From Alphaproteobacteria bacterium (GTDB taxonomy: Bacteria > Pseudomonadota > Alphaproteobacteria > Acetobacterales > Acetobacteraceae), in assembly GCA_026400815.1 (NCBI GenBank), contig JAPLOI010000018.1, forward strand, positions 1 to 64,000: a DNA stretch of 64,000 bases, given 5' to 3'. The position numbers were made by a program, and so were the translations under genes. The notes below the pieces were generated by a model. The model made no database searches and was not told the DNA's origin. It saw nothing but the letters and a program-made list of their open reading frames with translations. This document shows, in pieces, positions 15,921 through 26,246 of this stretch; position 1 is the stretch's first letter; each line of letters begins with the position of its first letter.

Positions 15921-16044
15921 GAGTCTTCTTTTTCTGAAGAAAAAGAAGCAAAAAGACTTTTGTGAATTTGATGCGGAGGGATCAAATTTTCCCGCCCCAA
16001 AGTCGTAAAAGTTTTTTGGTTCTTTTTTTCAAAAAAGAACATGC
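15921..16044. repeat. A/T-rich inverted-unit intergenic element, copy 2
   Basis: Unit A palindrome lies at 15925-15948 (arms CTTCTTTTTCT and AGAAAAAGAAG), followed by GCAAAAAGACTTTTG. The inverted unit lies at 16019-16040 (GTTCTTTTTT-TC-AAAAAAGAAC), preceded by AAAAGTTTTTTG. The inverted unit ends 4 bp from the stop of the CoA-transferase gene (16045). Unit A lies 20 bp upstream of the start of the hydrolase gene, where no plus-strand gene ends. If it terminates transcription, the hydrolase and crotonase must have their own promoter. Confidence 0.85.
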
Positions 16045-17256
16045 TTACTTGCCTTCAAACACTTTGGCAGCCCTGAACGCCGCGATCTCGCTGTCCGAGT
16101 ACCCGGCATCCCGCAGGATCTCACTGCTATGCTCCCCCAGATCAGGCGCACGGTGGGCGGGGATTTTCGGCGCGCCTTCGATGGTGAAGGGCGAGTCCAC
16201 CGTCAGGTAGGGCGTGCCTTCGATCGGGCGCAGGGCGCCGATGGCCAGGGCCTGCTCGTCCGCGGCGATTTCGTAAGTGGTGCCGATGGGGCCGAATGTG
16301 ATGCCGGCGGCGTCCAGCTTGGTGCGCCATTCGGCCAGCGGGGCGGTGGCGAAGACCTCGTCGAACTGGTCCATCAGGGCGCGGGCGTTGGCCCGGCGGG
16401 CGGCGGTGGTGGCGAAGCGGGGGTCCTCGATCAGGTGGTTGAGGCCCATAGCGGTGGCGAGCGGCGCCCATTGGCGGTCTTCGCTGACCACCGCGATGAT
16501 GAACCAGCGGCCATCGCCGGCCTGGTACATGTTGCCGAGCGCGTTGGGCGCGTCCTCGCGCTTGGGGCGGGGCGGGATGGTGCCACCGCACAGGGCGGCC
16601 TGGATGAGGAAGGTGTTGGCCCACATGCCGGCGTTCATCAGGTTGGCGCGCACCTCGCCGCCCTGCCCGGTGCGTTCGCGGCGGTAGAGGGCGGCTGCGA
16701 TACCGCCGAACAGGGCGCTGGCGGTGGGGTGGTCGCCCATCCCTGGCACGGAGCGGGCAGGCAGCGCGGAGTGGTCGGCGCGGACCTCGTCCATCAGGCC
16801 GGAGCGGGCCCAGTAGGCGGTGGTGTCGAAGCCGGTCTTGTCGCCTTCGGGACCGTCCTCGCCATAGGCGGTGAGGGAGGCGTAGATCAGGCGGGGGTAC
16901 TTTTCCGCGAAGTCGGTGTAGCGGGTGCGCAGGCGCTCGCGGACCGGCAGGGGAAAATTGGTGACGAAGATGTCGGCCTGGGAGACGAGGCGTTCCAGGA
17001 TGGCGCGGCCTTCCGGGGCCTTGAGGTCGAGCGCCAGGCCGCGCTTGTTGCGGGAGACGGCGAGCCAGGCGTAGTCCACGCCCGGGTTGGGCGCGCCCGG
17101 TCGGGTGAACAGCGAGCGATAGGCGTCGCCGGCGCCGGGCGGTTCGATCTTGATCACCTCGGCGCCGTGGTCGGCCAGGATGGTGGCGGCGGCGGGGCCG
17201 GCGATGAAGCTGGCGCAGTCGATCACCTTGAGGCCGGCGAAGATGGGCTCGCTCAT
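16045..17256 (-). CDS. CaiB/BaiF family CoA-transferase (class III)
   Basis: The 403-residue family III CoA-transferase begins PIFAGLKVIDCASFIAGPAA and contains DHGAEVIKIEPPGAGDAYR, NKRGLALDLKAPEGR and an Asp in the GMGDHP loop (about 180-185), the family's acyl-aspartate position. It moves CoA between carboxylic acids. Its start overlaps the stop of the FAH-family gene by 4 bp (17253-17256), so the two are coupled. Donor and acceptor are unknown. Confidence 0.92.
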   Translation of the reverse strand: MSEPIFAGLKVIDCASFIAGPAAATILADHGAEVIKIEPPGAGDAYRSLFTRPGAPNPGVDYAWLAVSRNKRGLALDLKAPEGRAILERLVSQADIFVTNFPLPVRERLRTRYTDFAEKYPRLIYASLTAYGEDGPEGDKTGFDTTAYWARSGLMDEVRADHSALPARSVPGMGDHPTASALFGGIAAALYRRERTGQGGEVRANLMNAGMWANTFLIQAALCGGTIPPRPKREDAPNALGNMYQAGDGRWFIIAVVSEDRQWAPLATAMGLNHLIEDPRFATTAARRANARALMDQFDEVFATAPLAEWRTKLDAAGITFGPIGTTYEIAADEQALAIGALRPIEGTPYLTVDSPFTIEGAPKIPAHRAPDLGEHSSEILRDAGYSDSEIAAFRAAKVFEGK

Positions 17257-18038
17257 GCGGGGGCCTCCGTGGGGGCGAAGATGTTGCGCAGGGTGCCGAT
17301 GCCGTCGATGGCAACTTCCACCACCATGCCCGGGCGCATCGGCAGGGCGCCGACGGAGGTGCCACAGGCGATGAGGTCGCCGGGCTCCAGCGTCATTTCG
17401 CGCGAGAGGAGGGCGACGATTCGGGCGGGTGGCAGGATCATGTCCGACAGCGGGTAGTTCTGGCGCTCGCGGCCGTTGAGCAGCACGCGAACGTGGGCAT
17501 CGGCCGGGAGTTCAGGGACGATGCAGGGGCCGACGGGGCCGAAGCTGTCGGGGGATTTGGCACGCGCCCATTGCGGGAAGGCGGGGTCGGCGGTGAGGAT
17601 GTCAGTGGCGGTCACGTCGTTGATGCAGGTGTAGCCGAAGATGTTGCGCGCGGCCTCAGCCTCGTCGGCATGGGTGGTGCGGCGGCCGATGACGATGGCG
17701 AGTTCGCCTTCGTAGATCACGCGGCCGGTATAGCCGGGGGGCGGCAGGATCGGGGCTTCGGGCCCGACGATGCTGCCGGGGGATTTGAGGAAGGTGAGCG
17801 GCTCGGTTGGGATCGTGTTGCCCTGCTTGGTGGCAAGTTCGTGGAAATTGTTCCATAGGCCTATGAACTTGCCGGGGCGGACCGGCGCACGCAGCACGAC
17901 GAACGCGGCGGGCACGGTCTCGCCGGTGGGGGTCGGGCTGTCGAACATGTCGCCTCGGTGGAGCGCCACGGAGCCGTCCTCGTTCAGCGTGCCGAAGGCG
18001 CAGCCGCCGCCATGTGCCAGCCGGACCCATTTGTTCAT
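17253..18038 (-). CDS. Fumarylacetoacetate hydrolase (FAH) family protein
   Basis: This 261-residue FAH-family protein contains YEGELAIVIGRRT (about 106-118), with metal ligands of the E-x-E type, GYTCINDVTATD (about 135-146), and the C-terminal GDLIACGTSVGALPMRPG segment. FAH-fold enzymes cleave C-C bonds of acylpyruvates or decarboxylate/hydrate keto acids. ATG 18038 (MNKWVRLAHGGG) was chosen because the family alignment begins there; upstream sequence in frame is not protein-like. It is first in the acyl-CoA cluster and divergent from the carboxyltransferase gene. Confidence 0.9.
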   Translation of the reverse strand: MNKWVRLAHGGGCAFGTLNEDGSVALHRGDMFDSPTPTGETVPAAFVVLRAPVRPGKFIGLWNNFHELATKQGNTIPTEPLTFLKSPGSIVGPEAPILPPPGYTGRVIYEGELAIVIGRRTTHADEAEAARNIFGYTCINDVTATDILTADPAFPQWARAKSPDSFGPVGPCIVPELPADAHVRVLLNGRERQNYPLSDMILPPARIVALLSREMTLEPGDLIACGTSVGALPMRPGMVVEVAIDGIGTLRNIFAPTEAPA

Positions 18039-18150
18039 GCGCAGGCTCCTCCCGGCGCGGAGCTTAGCGGCATTGCGCGCCGCGGCAATCGGCGAGGGTT
18101 GCGCGCGCGGACGTCCGGCGCATGATGCCGGGAACGCGGAGGAAACGAAC

Positions 18151-19710
18151 ATGACCTGGCAGCCGGAACTGGATGAACTGCGCCGTCGCGAAGAGATGGC
18201 CCGCCGGATGGGCGGCGCGGACAAGGTGAAGCGCCAGCACGATGGCGGGCGCCTGACGGTGCGCGAACGGATCGACGGCGTACTGGATACCGGCAGCTTC
18301 CACGAGGTCGGCGCGATCGCCGGCAAGGCGCAGTACGATGCCGAGGGCAACTTGGTGGAGCTGGTGCCGTCCAACTGCGTGTTCGGGCGCGGCAAGATCG
18401 ATGGCCGGCCGGTGGTGGTGGTGGGCGACGACTTCACCGTGCGCGGCGGCTCCGCCGATGCCACGATCAAGGCCAAGCCGATCATGGCGGAGCTTATGGC
18501 GGCCGAGTTCCGGCTGCCGATCATCCGCATCATCGAGGGCTCCGGCGGCGGCGGCAGCGTGAAGACGATCGAGACCACCGGGCGGGCGAACCTGCCCGGC
18601 GGCGTGGGCGGCGGCGAGGGGTTCTTCCTGGCCACCGACAATATGAGCCAGGTGCCGGTGGTGGGGCTGGGGCTGGGCTCCGTGGCCGGGCTGGGGGCGG
18701 CGCGGCTGGCGGCGACGCATTATTCGATCATGACCAAGGAGACCTCGGCGATGTTCGTCGCCGGGCCGCCGGTGGTGAACGCGCTGGGCCATAACGTCAC
18801 CAAGCGCGAGCTGGGCGGCTGGGAAATCCAGACCAAGGCCGGCGGCGTGGATGATGCGGTGGATACGGAGGAGGAAGCGTTCGAGCGCGTGCGGCGCTTC
18901 CTGTCCTACCTGCCCTCCAGCGTGCATGGCGTGCCGCCGGTGGAGCCGAGTGCCGATCCGGTGGACCGGCGCGACGAGAAGCTGATGAGCGTGATCCCGC
19001 GCGATCGGCGCAAGGTCTACAAGATGCGCACCATCATCGACACGGTGGTGGACCAGGGCAGCTTCTTCGAGATGGGGCGCCATTTCGGCCGCTCGGTGAT
19101 CACCGGGCTGGCGCGCCTCGGCGGGCACCCGGTGGCGATCATGGCCAGCGACCCCTACCACTATGCTGGCGCCTGGACGGCGGATGCCTGCCAGAAGGTG
19201 GTGCGCTTCGTGGACCTGGCAGAGACGTTCCACCTGCCGGTGGTCTACCTGATGGATTGCCCCGGCTTCCTGATCGGGGTGGAGGCGGAGCGCACCGCGG
19301 TGATCCGCCACGGCGTGCGCGCGATGGCGGCGATGAACCAAACGACGGTGCCGTGGTGCACGATCGTGGTGCGCAATTCCTTTGGCGTGGCCGGCGCGGT
19401 GCACACCCCGGCCGGGCGGCTGGCGCTGCGCTATGCGTGGCTATCGGGCTGGTGGGGCTCACTGCCGCTGGAAGGCGGGATCGAAGCGGCGTATCGCGCG
19501 GATATCGAGGGCGCCGAAGACCCGAAGGCGAAGCTGCGCGAGATCGAGGACCGGCTGAACAAGCTGCGCTCGCCCTTCCGCACCGCCGAGACGTTCCAGG
19601 TGGAGGAGATCGTGGACCCGCGCGACACGCGCCGGCTGCTGTGCGAGTTCGCCCAACTGGCCGAGCCGCTGCGCACCCCGGGGCGGCCCAGGATGCTGCC
19701 GCGGCCGTAA
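18151..19710 (+). CDS. Acyl-CoA carboxylase carboxyltransferase (beta) subunit
   Basis: The 519-residue biotin-dependent carboxyltransferase, of propionyl/methylcrotonyl-CoA type, has both crotonase-like halves. The N-terminal half has RLTVRERIDGVLDTGSFHEV and EGSGGGGSVKT. The C-terminal half has DRRKVYKMRTIID, LMDCPGFLIGVEAE and a VVRNSFGVAGAVH segment. It would transfer carboxyl from biotin to an acyl-CoA. No biotin carboxylase/carrier gene lies nearby, so the alpha subunit must be elsewhere. A strong GCGGAGGAAAC precedes ATG 18151. Confidence 0.9.
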   Translation: MTWQPELDELRRREEMARRMGGADKVKRQHDGGRLTVRERIDGVLDTGSFHEVGAIAGKAQYDAEGNLVELVPSNCVFGRGKIDGRPVVVVGDDFTVRGGSADATIKAKPIMAELMAAEFRLPIIRIIEGSGGGGSVKTIETTGRANLPGGVGGGEGFFLATDNMSQVPVVGLGLGSVAGLGAARLAATHYSIMTKETSAMFVAGPPVVNALGHNVTKRELGGWEIQTKAGGVDDAVDTEEEAFERVRRFLSYLPSSVHGVPPVEPSADPVDRRDEKLMSVIPRDRRKVYKMRTIIDTVVDQGSFFEMGRHFGRSVITGLARLGGHPVAIMASDPYHYAGAWTADACQKVVRFVDLAETFHLPVVYLMDCPGFLIGVEAERTAVIRHGVRAMAAMNQTTVPWCTIVVRNSFGVAGAVHTPAGRLALRYAWLSGWWGSLPLEGGIEAAYRADIEGAEDPKAKLREIEDRLNKLRSPFRTAETFQVEEIVDPRDTRRLLCEFAQLAEPLRTPGRPRMLPRP

Positions 19711-19777
19711 CGGCGGGATTGTGCGCCTGGGGTGAAGCACGCAGTATCCGGCCGCGCATTTTCATGAGCACGAGACA

Positions 19778-21463
19778 TTGCCCGACCACCCCGAGGCGCG
19801 CTTTCGCGCGATAGCCTGCCGCCTGGAGCCGGTATTGTTCTTCGGCTTGCTCGGGCTGATGGCGGCAATGTTGCTGGCGGTGGGGCCGGTGCTGACCAGC
19901 GACGGGCCGGCGCATGTCAGCATCGCGCATTTCCTGCGCCATGCCGGCGATCCCGCGTGGCCGCAGCTGAACCGGTTGCTGGAACCAAACCCGGTGCCAA
20001 CGCCCAATGCCTTCGGGCACCTGGCGCTGGCCGGGCTGATGTTCGTGCTGACCCCGTTGCAGGCGGAGATGGCGCTGCAGGCAGCGTGCCTGCTGGGTAT
20101 CCCGCTGGCCGCGCGGCTGGTGCTGCGGCATATCACGCCAGAGGCAGCGTGGCTGGCGCTGTTCTTCTTCCCGGTGGCGCTGCACCGGCTCTTCTATCTC
20201 GGGCTGTACAATTTCTCGTTGTCGGTGGTGGGCTTCCTGCTCAGCCTATGGGCGTGGCTGCGGCTGCGCGAGCAGCCCGGTGCGGGGCGCATGATGGTGC
20301 TGTCGGCCATGCTGCTGCTGACGCTGGCATGCCAAGCCTCCGGCTGGATCGAGGCGTTGGCGGCGTTGCTGGCGATGCTGACGGTGGAGGCGCTGGCTGC
20401 GTTGCGGCCCATCTCCGCACGGCGGGGCGCGAACCTCCGGGAGGTGCGGCGCCTGGTCGTGGCGACGGCCGTGGCCACCTTGCCCTCCTTGGGCCTGTTC
20501 ATGGTGTTCGCGGCGAAGGCAGGCGGCAACGCGCCGATGGTCTATGGCGCATCGCCGGTGGAACGCATTTGGGGCGTGCTGCTGGCAGCGCCGTTCGCCA
20601 CGGTGGGGTCGATTGCGCATGCCGCGGGGCTCGCCGCCACGCTGGCGTTACTGGGTCTGGTGGCGGCCGGGCTGGCAGGGCTCTGGCGCCAGTGGCGCCG
20701 CGGGGATGCGGTCAGCACATTGCCGCTTGCGCTCTGCGCCGTGCCATTGGCCCTGCTGGCGTTGATGCTTGTTGTGCCAGACCGGGCCGCCGGCGGCTGG
20801 ACGCATGTGGCGCGGGCCCAGCTCTTTCCCTATGTCGGCCTGGCGCTGGTGGCCGCAGCGCTGCCCATGGCGGCCTGGCTGCGGCATTCCGCCATGGCGG
20901 TGGCGGCAGGCAGCGGGCTGGCGGTGATCGGCGTGGCAGCCTGGCTGCAGGCAACCCAGGTGCCGCCAGTGGTGGCGCAGTTTGCCGAGGCCGATGCGCT
21001 TGTGGGGCCGCATTGCACGGTGGTGCCGGTGCTGGGCCACTACAAGCTGGACCGGGCGAACACGGCCCGCGTGATCCATCACCCAACCTTCCACCTGGCG
21101 CACCGCCTGCAATGGTACGGCGACCGTCCGGTGCTGTTCAGCTACGCGGCACGGCTGTCCGTCTATCCCGCGCGGTTCCGGCCCGGCATGGACCCGCAGC
21201 TGCTGCTGTATGGCTGGGAGCCGTTGCAGGGCGACACCAGGGTGCGCGCGCTGGACGTGCCGCGATGGGAGGCCGAAACCAGGATGCCCGTGGACTACTT
21301 ACTGCTGTGGGATGTGCTGCCGGATGATGCGCCCGGGCCGCACCAGGGGCTGCGCAGCAACGCCCTGAAGCAGTACGGGCTGGTCCATCGCAGTTCGGAT
21401 GGGCGGCTGGAACTCTACCGGCGCGGCGGCTCCGGCACGGGGGCCTGCACCGCCCCGGGTTGA
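19778..21463 (+). CDS. Polytopic membrane protein, GT-C-like architecture
   Basis: This approximately 560-residue protein has about 10 hydrophobic segments up to residue 400, then a soluble C-terminal domain. The first loop after TM1 has the acidic motif LTSDGPAHVS, the place where GT-C glycosyltransferases carry catalytic Asp/Glu residues. The C-terminal domain contains VVPVLGHYKLDRAN and YGDRPVLFSYAARL. I do not recognise a named family. The start is uncertain (TTG 19778; no ATG before the first TM). It is transcribed alone and converges with the sterol-desaturase-family gene. Confidence 0.6.
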   Translation: MPDHPEARFRAIACRLEPVLFFGLLGLMAAMLLAVGPVLTSDGPAHVSIAHFLRHAGDPAWPQLNRLLEPNPVPTPNAFGHLALAGLMFVLTPLQAEMALQAACLLGIPLAARLVLRHITPEAAWLALFFFPVALHRLFYLGLYNFSLSVVGFLLSLWAWLRLREQPGAGRMMVLSAMLLLTLACQASGWIEALAALLAMLTVEALAALRPISARRGANLREVRRLVVATAVATLPSLGLFMVFAAKAGGNAPMVYGASPVERIWGVLLAAPFATVGSIAHAAGLAATLALLGLVAAGLAGLWRQWRRGDAVSTLPLALCAVPLALLALMLVVPDRAAGGWTHVARAQLFPYVGLALVAAALPMAAWLRHSAMAVAAGSGLAVIGVAAWLQATQVPPVVAQFAEADALVGPHCTVVPVLGHYKLDRANTARVIHHPTFHLAHRLQWYGDRPVLFSYAARLSVYPARFRPGMDPQLLLYGWEPLQGDTRVRALDVPRWEAETRMPVDYLLLWDVLPDDAPGPHQGLRSNALKQYGLVHRSSDGRLELYRRGGSGTGACTAPG

Positions 21464-22569
21464 CGGCGTGGCACGGCCCGGGCGGCGAGGCGCCAGGCCA
21501 GGGCAAAGGCGGAGCGGGCGGCACCCAGCACCGGGCGCAGATAGGCGGCCGCCACATTGCCGTGCGGCTGCGTGGCCACACCCGCCAGGCCAAAGGTCAG
21601 CGTCTCCCGCTGCTTCGGCAGATAGAGCGTGCCGAAGATCCAATCCCAGAACGCCCAGTGCTCGGCGAAGTTGCGGTCCAGGTGCTGCGGCAGGGCGCTA
21701 TGGTGGATCTGGTGCTGGGCGGGGCTGACGATGATGCGGCCGACCAGCGGGCCGTAATAGACCCACACATGCGAGTGGTGCAGCACATGGCCGAGCATGT
21801 TGAACAGCACCGCCATGGCATTGAGCCCGAGAATGGTGAGCACCGTCACCTCCCCGGCATAGAGGTAGAGCGCGGGTGCGAGGATGAGGCCGGTGATGAC
21901 CGCCTGGATCGGCCCCATGGCAAGGCGCTCGAACGGATGCACCCGCGCGGCGGTCAACGGGGACAGCACTTCGGCCGAATGGTGCAGCTTGTGGATTTCC
22001 CATAGCGGGCCGATGCGGTGGGAGGCCCAGTGGAACAGGAAGTAGCCGAAATCCGCCGCCATCGACATCAGCACGGTGAAGGCCAGCAGCGCGCCCAGCC
22101 CCCATTCGGCACCGATCGGGCTGGGGCCGAAAGTGGCGGTGAGCCAGGTGGTGATCCAGGCGGCAACCACGGCGCCGGACAGGCGCCAGAACAGGTTGGC
22201 GGCGGCATAGGCATAGACGTGGTTGACGAAGCCCACCTGCAGATCCACCCAGGTGGAGCGGTTCAGCCAGATCCGGCGCGGGAAGCAGTAGCGCAGGAAG
22301 CCGCGCAGGCCGCGGGCGGGCGGGGCATCACCCAGCGGGATGGCCGACGGGGCGGCGCGGAAGGCGAAGACCCAGCCGGCCAGGATCAGCGCCGCGACCA
22401 GCGCCAGCCAATGGAACCGCCCGCCGAAGTCCCGCACCGGGCCCATCAGGTATTCCAGCGTGCGGCGCAGCAGCACCGCAGCCCAGGCGGCCTGCGCCGG
22501 CAGCACGGCGTTGGCCCAGGCCACGGCCGACTCGATCATCCCGTCCAGAACCGCGCGTAATGCGTCCAC
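21415..22569 (-). CDS. Fatty acid hydroxylase/sterol desaturase superfamily protein
   Basis: The approximately 384-residue integral membrane di-iron protein has the family histidine boxes FHWASHR, HKLHHS and HQIHHS, with hydrophobic segments around them. It probably hydroxylates or desaturates a lipid at the membrane; the substrate is unknown. GTG 22569 was chosen (AGGTG upstream); ATG 22539 is the alternative and would remove 10 residues. The 3' end overlaps the end of the plus-strand membrane gene by about 49 bp (convergent), so its last Pro/Arg-rich residues may be poorly constrained. Confidence 0.85.
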   Translation of the reverse strand: MDALRAVLDGMIESAVAWANAVLPAQAAWAAVLLRRTLEYLMGPVRDFGGRFHWLALVAALILAGWVFAFRAAPSAIPLGDAPPARGLRGFLRYCFPRRIWLNRSTWVDLQVGFVNHVYAYAAANLFWRLSGAVVAAWITTWLTATFGPSPIGAEWGLGALLAFTVLMSMAADFGYFLFHWASHRIGPLWEIHKLHHSAEVLSPLTAARVHPFERLAMGPIQAVITGLILAPALYLYAGEVTVLTILGLNAMAVLFNMLGHVLHHSHVWVYYGPLVGRIIVSPAQHQIHHSALPQHLDRNFAEHWAFWDWIFGTLYLPKQRETLTFGLAGVATQPHGNVAAAYLRPVLGAARSAFALAWRLAARAVPRRQPGAVQAPVPEPPRR

Positions 22570-22735
22570 GTCACCTGCCAAGGAATGGCCGGCCCCTGCG
22601 TGCCGGTGCGGCAGGATAGGAATGCTGGCGGGCGAAAACCAGTGCCATGCGCGGGCGCCGCTTGCGCGGGCGGGCGGGCAGTGGTTCGCTCTGCCTAGTG
22701 GCGCGCAGGCGCCGTGACTGACGGGAGAGAAACCG

Positions 22736-23926
<1,191 letters not shown>

Positions 23927-23936
23927 GGCGCCGACC

Positions 23937-25076
23937 ATGCCGATGATCATCTCTTCCGACGCGAGGATGGTGCGCGAGGGCGCGCACGACTTCTTCCGCG
24001 AAAAATCGCCCATCCTCTCCCTGCGGAAACTGCGCGACAGCCAGGACGCCGACGGCTTCTCCCGCCCGCTATGGCGCGAGATGGCGGAGCTGGGCTGGAC
24101 CGGCTTCCTGGTGCCGGAGGACCATGGCGGCTCCGGCTTCGGCTATGTCGGGCTGGGCCAGGTGATGGAAGCGGCGGGCCGTTCGCTCGCCGCCACCCCG
24201 CTGCTGGGCACCGCGCTGGTGGGCGCCGTGGCGCTCGACAAGGGCGGCAGCGAATCCCAGAAATCCGACCACTTCCCGGGCCTGGTCGGCGGCGAGGCGA
24301 TCTACGCCCTGGCGCTGGAGGAACATCCGCACCACCGCCCGTACTGGATCAACACCAGCGCGAAGAAGGATGGCAGCGGCTTCGTGCTGAACGGCGCCAA
24401 GCAGTTCGTGCTCGATGGCCACGTGGCGGACACGCTGATCGTGGTGGCGCGCACCTCCGGCGAGGAAGGCGGCCGCAACGGCATCACGCTGTTCCTGGTG
24501 CCGGGCAACGCCGCCGGCGTCACCCGCCGCCGCTCCATCATGGTGGACAGCCGCAACGCCGCGCGCGTCACGCTGGAAAACGTGGCGGTGGGGCCGGACG
24601 CGGTACTAGGGCCGATGGATGGCGGGGCCGACCTGCTCGACCAGATCCTGGACGCTGCCCGCGCCGGGCTCGCCGCGGAAATGCTCGGCAGCGCCTCCGA
24701 GGCGTTCGAGCGCACGGTGCAGTACCTGAAGGACCGCAAGCAGTTCGGCGTGCCGATCGGCAGCTTCCAGGCGCTGAAGCACCGCGCCGCGGAAATGTAT
24801 TGCGAGGTGGAGCTGGCCCGCTCCGCCGTGACCGCGGCGCTGGATGCGCTGGATTCCGGCGCCAACGATGCCAGCCTGCTGGTGAGCCTGGCCAAGTGCA
24901 AGGCCAACCAGACCGCCCGCCTCACGGGCGACGAGGGCATCCAGATGCATGGCGGCATCGGCATGACCGACGAGCACGAGATCGGCTTCTTCCTGAAGCG
25001 CGCACGCGTGGCGGAGCAAACCTTCGGGGATGCCGCCTTCCACCGCGATCGCTACGCGGCACTATCTGGCTACTAG
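23937..25076 (+). CDS. Acyl-CoA dehydrogenase (second of pair)
   Basis: The 379-residue acyl-CoA dehydrogenase begins MPMIISSDARMVREGAHDFF and contains LGWTGFLVPEDHGGSGFGY (about 54-72), DRKQFGVPIGSFQALKHR and IQMHGGIGMTDEHEIGFFLKR. It is less canonical in the substrate loop than its neighbour. The start at 23937 follows the upstream stop by 10 bp. A strong hairpin overlaps its stop codon, so the pair probably ends the transcript here. Confidence 0.92.
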   Translation: MPMIISSDARMVREGAHDFFREKSPILSLRKLRDSQDADGFSRPLWREMAELGWTGFLVPEDHGGSGFGYVGLGQVMEAAGRSLAATPLLGTALVGAVALDKGGSESQKSDHFPGLVGGEAIYALALEEHPHHRPYWINTSAKKDGSGFVLNGAKQFVLDGHVADTLIVVARTSGEEGGRNGITLFLVPGNAAGVTRRRSIMVDSRNAARVTLENVAVGPDAVLGPMDGGADLLDQILDAARAGLAAEMLGSASEAFERTVQYLKDRKQFGVPIGSFQALKHRAAEMYCEVELARSAVTAALDALDSGANDASLLVSLAKCKANQTARLTGDEGIQMHGGIGMTDEHEIGFFLKRARVAEQTFGDAAFHRDRYAALSGY

Positions 25077-25116
25077 AGTGGTAGCCGACCTGATAGACGG
25101 TCGGCCACCACTCTAG
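25073..25116 (+). terminator. Strong hairpin overlapping the acyl-CoA dehydrogenase stop codon
   Basis: Arms CTAGAGTGGTAGCCGACC (25073-25090) and GGTCGGCCACCACTCTAG (25099-25116) pair at 17 of 18 positions around an 8-nt loop. They are followed by CTGTTTGTTT. The TAG stop (25074-25076) lies inside the left arm. It is probably an intrinsic terminator. Confidence 0.7.
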
Positions 25117-25140
25117 CTGTTTGTTTCGGCGAGCAACTTA

Positions 25141-25170
25141 AGCCGACAGGATGATTCCATCCGGTCGGCT
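25141..25170 (+). repeat. Second hairpin sharing the GCCGAC stem motif
   Basis: AGCCGACAGGATG (25141-25153) and CATCCGGTCGGCT (25158-25170) pair at 12 of 13 positions with a 4-nt loop. The outer stem AGCCGAC/GTCGGCT repeats the inner stem of the hairpin at 25073-25116. It ends 23 bp before the start of the MDR gene, so it could affect that gene's leader. Confidence 0.6.
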
Positions 25171-25193
25171 GTTGCTTTAGGGGGATCACCAGG

Positions 25194-26198
25194 ATGCGCA
25201 ACGCGAACCGCCGTATCGTGCTGCGCACCCGCCCCGAAGGGGTCGCTGGGCCGGAGCATTTCGCCGAGGAAACGGTGGCGGTGCGCGCCCCCGGCCCCGG
25301 CGAGGTGCTGCTGGAAACGCTCTACGTCTCCGTCGATCCCGCGATGCGGGTCTGGATCAGCGAGAACCCCGGCTACGTGCAGCGCATCGATCCCGGCGAC
25401 ATGATGCGCGGCAGCGGCATCGCGCGGGTGGTGGAAAGCAAGGTGCCGGGGCTGGAACCCGGCGACCTCGTGCATGCCCGCACCGGCTGGCAGAGCCACC
25501 CCACGCTGGAAGCCGAGGCGGTGGAAAAGCTGCCCGCGGGCGTCACGCCCACAGACTGGCTCGGCGTGCTGGGCATGACCGGGCTCACCGCCTATTTCGG
25601 CATGCGCGCCGTGGGCGGGGTGCAACCGGGCGAGACCGTGCTGGTCTCCGGCGCCGCCGGCGGCGTGGGCCAGATCGCCGGCCAGGTGGCGCGCATCGAG
25701 GCCTGCCGCGTCGTCGGCATCGCCGGCGGGGCGAAGAAATGCGCCTGGCTGCGCAACGAGCTCGGCTTCCACGCCACCATAGACTACAAGGCCGAGCCGA
25801 ACCTCGCCGCCGCCGTGGCGCGCGAATGCCCAGGCGGGCTCGACGTTTTCTACGACAACGTGGGCGGCGCCATGCTGGATGCGGCCCTTGCCAACCTGAA
25901 GCTGCGCGCCCGCGTGGTGATCTGCGGCCGCATCTCCCAAACCGCGGCGGGCGAGTTGTACGGCGTGCGCAACATGGGCCAGCTGATCGGCAAGCGCGCC
26001 CGGGTGGAAGGCTTCATCGTGAGCGACTTCGCCCATCGCTTTGGCGAAGGCCGGGCCTGGTTGTCCGCCCGCATGGCCGAAGGCGCATTGCGCCATCGCG
26101 TGCATGAGATCGAGGGGCTGGAACACGCGCCGGAAGGGCTGGCAATGCTGTTCCGCGGTGGCAACACTGGCAAGCTCGTCGTGCGCGTGGGCGGCTGA
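25194..26198 (+). CDS. Medium-chain NADPH-dependent oxidoreductase (PTGR/leukotriene B4 dehydrogenase-like)
   Basis: The 334-residue zinc-free MDR enzyme has the N-terminal VSVDPAMRVWISENPGYV, cofactor loop VSGAAGGVGQIAGQVA (about 149-164), DVFYDNVGG (about 221-229) and the C-terminal GNTGKLVVRV. Members reduce the double bond of enones or 15-keto prostaglandin-like compounds with NADPH. It has no zinc ligands. It lies between strong hairpins on both sides, so it is probably a single-gene transcript. Confidence 0.9.
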   Translation: MRNANRRIVLRTRPEGVAGPEHFAEETVAVRAPGPGEVLLETLYVSVDPAMRVWISENPGYVQRIDPGDMMRGSGIARVVESKVPGLEPGDLVHARTGWQSHPTLEAEAVEKLPAGVTPTDWLGVLGMTGLTAYFGMRAVGGVQPGETVLVSGAAGGVGQIAGQVARIEACRVVGIAGGAKKCAWLRNELGFHATIDYKAEPNLAAAVARECPGGLDVFYDNVGGAMLDAALANLKLRARVVICGRISQTAAGELYGVRNMGQLIGKRARVEGFIVSDFAHRFGEGRAWLSARMAEGALRHRVHEIEGLEHAPEGLAMLFRGGNTGKLVVRVGG

Positions 26199-26246
26199 TT
26201 CCAACCCGTCGATCGCCGACTCTTCCGGCGATCGACGGGTTGGAAT
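26198..26246 (+). terminator. Perfect 21-bp inverted repeat after the MDR stop codon
   Basis: Arms at 26198-26218 (starting ATTCCAACCCGTCG) and 26226-26246 (ending CGACGGGTTGGAAT) are perfectly complementary around the 7-nt loop ACTCTTC. The repeat begins at the last base of the TGA. No T-run follows, so it may act as an mRNA 3' stabiliser or a protein site rather than a classic terminator. Confidence 0.65.
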
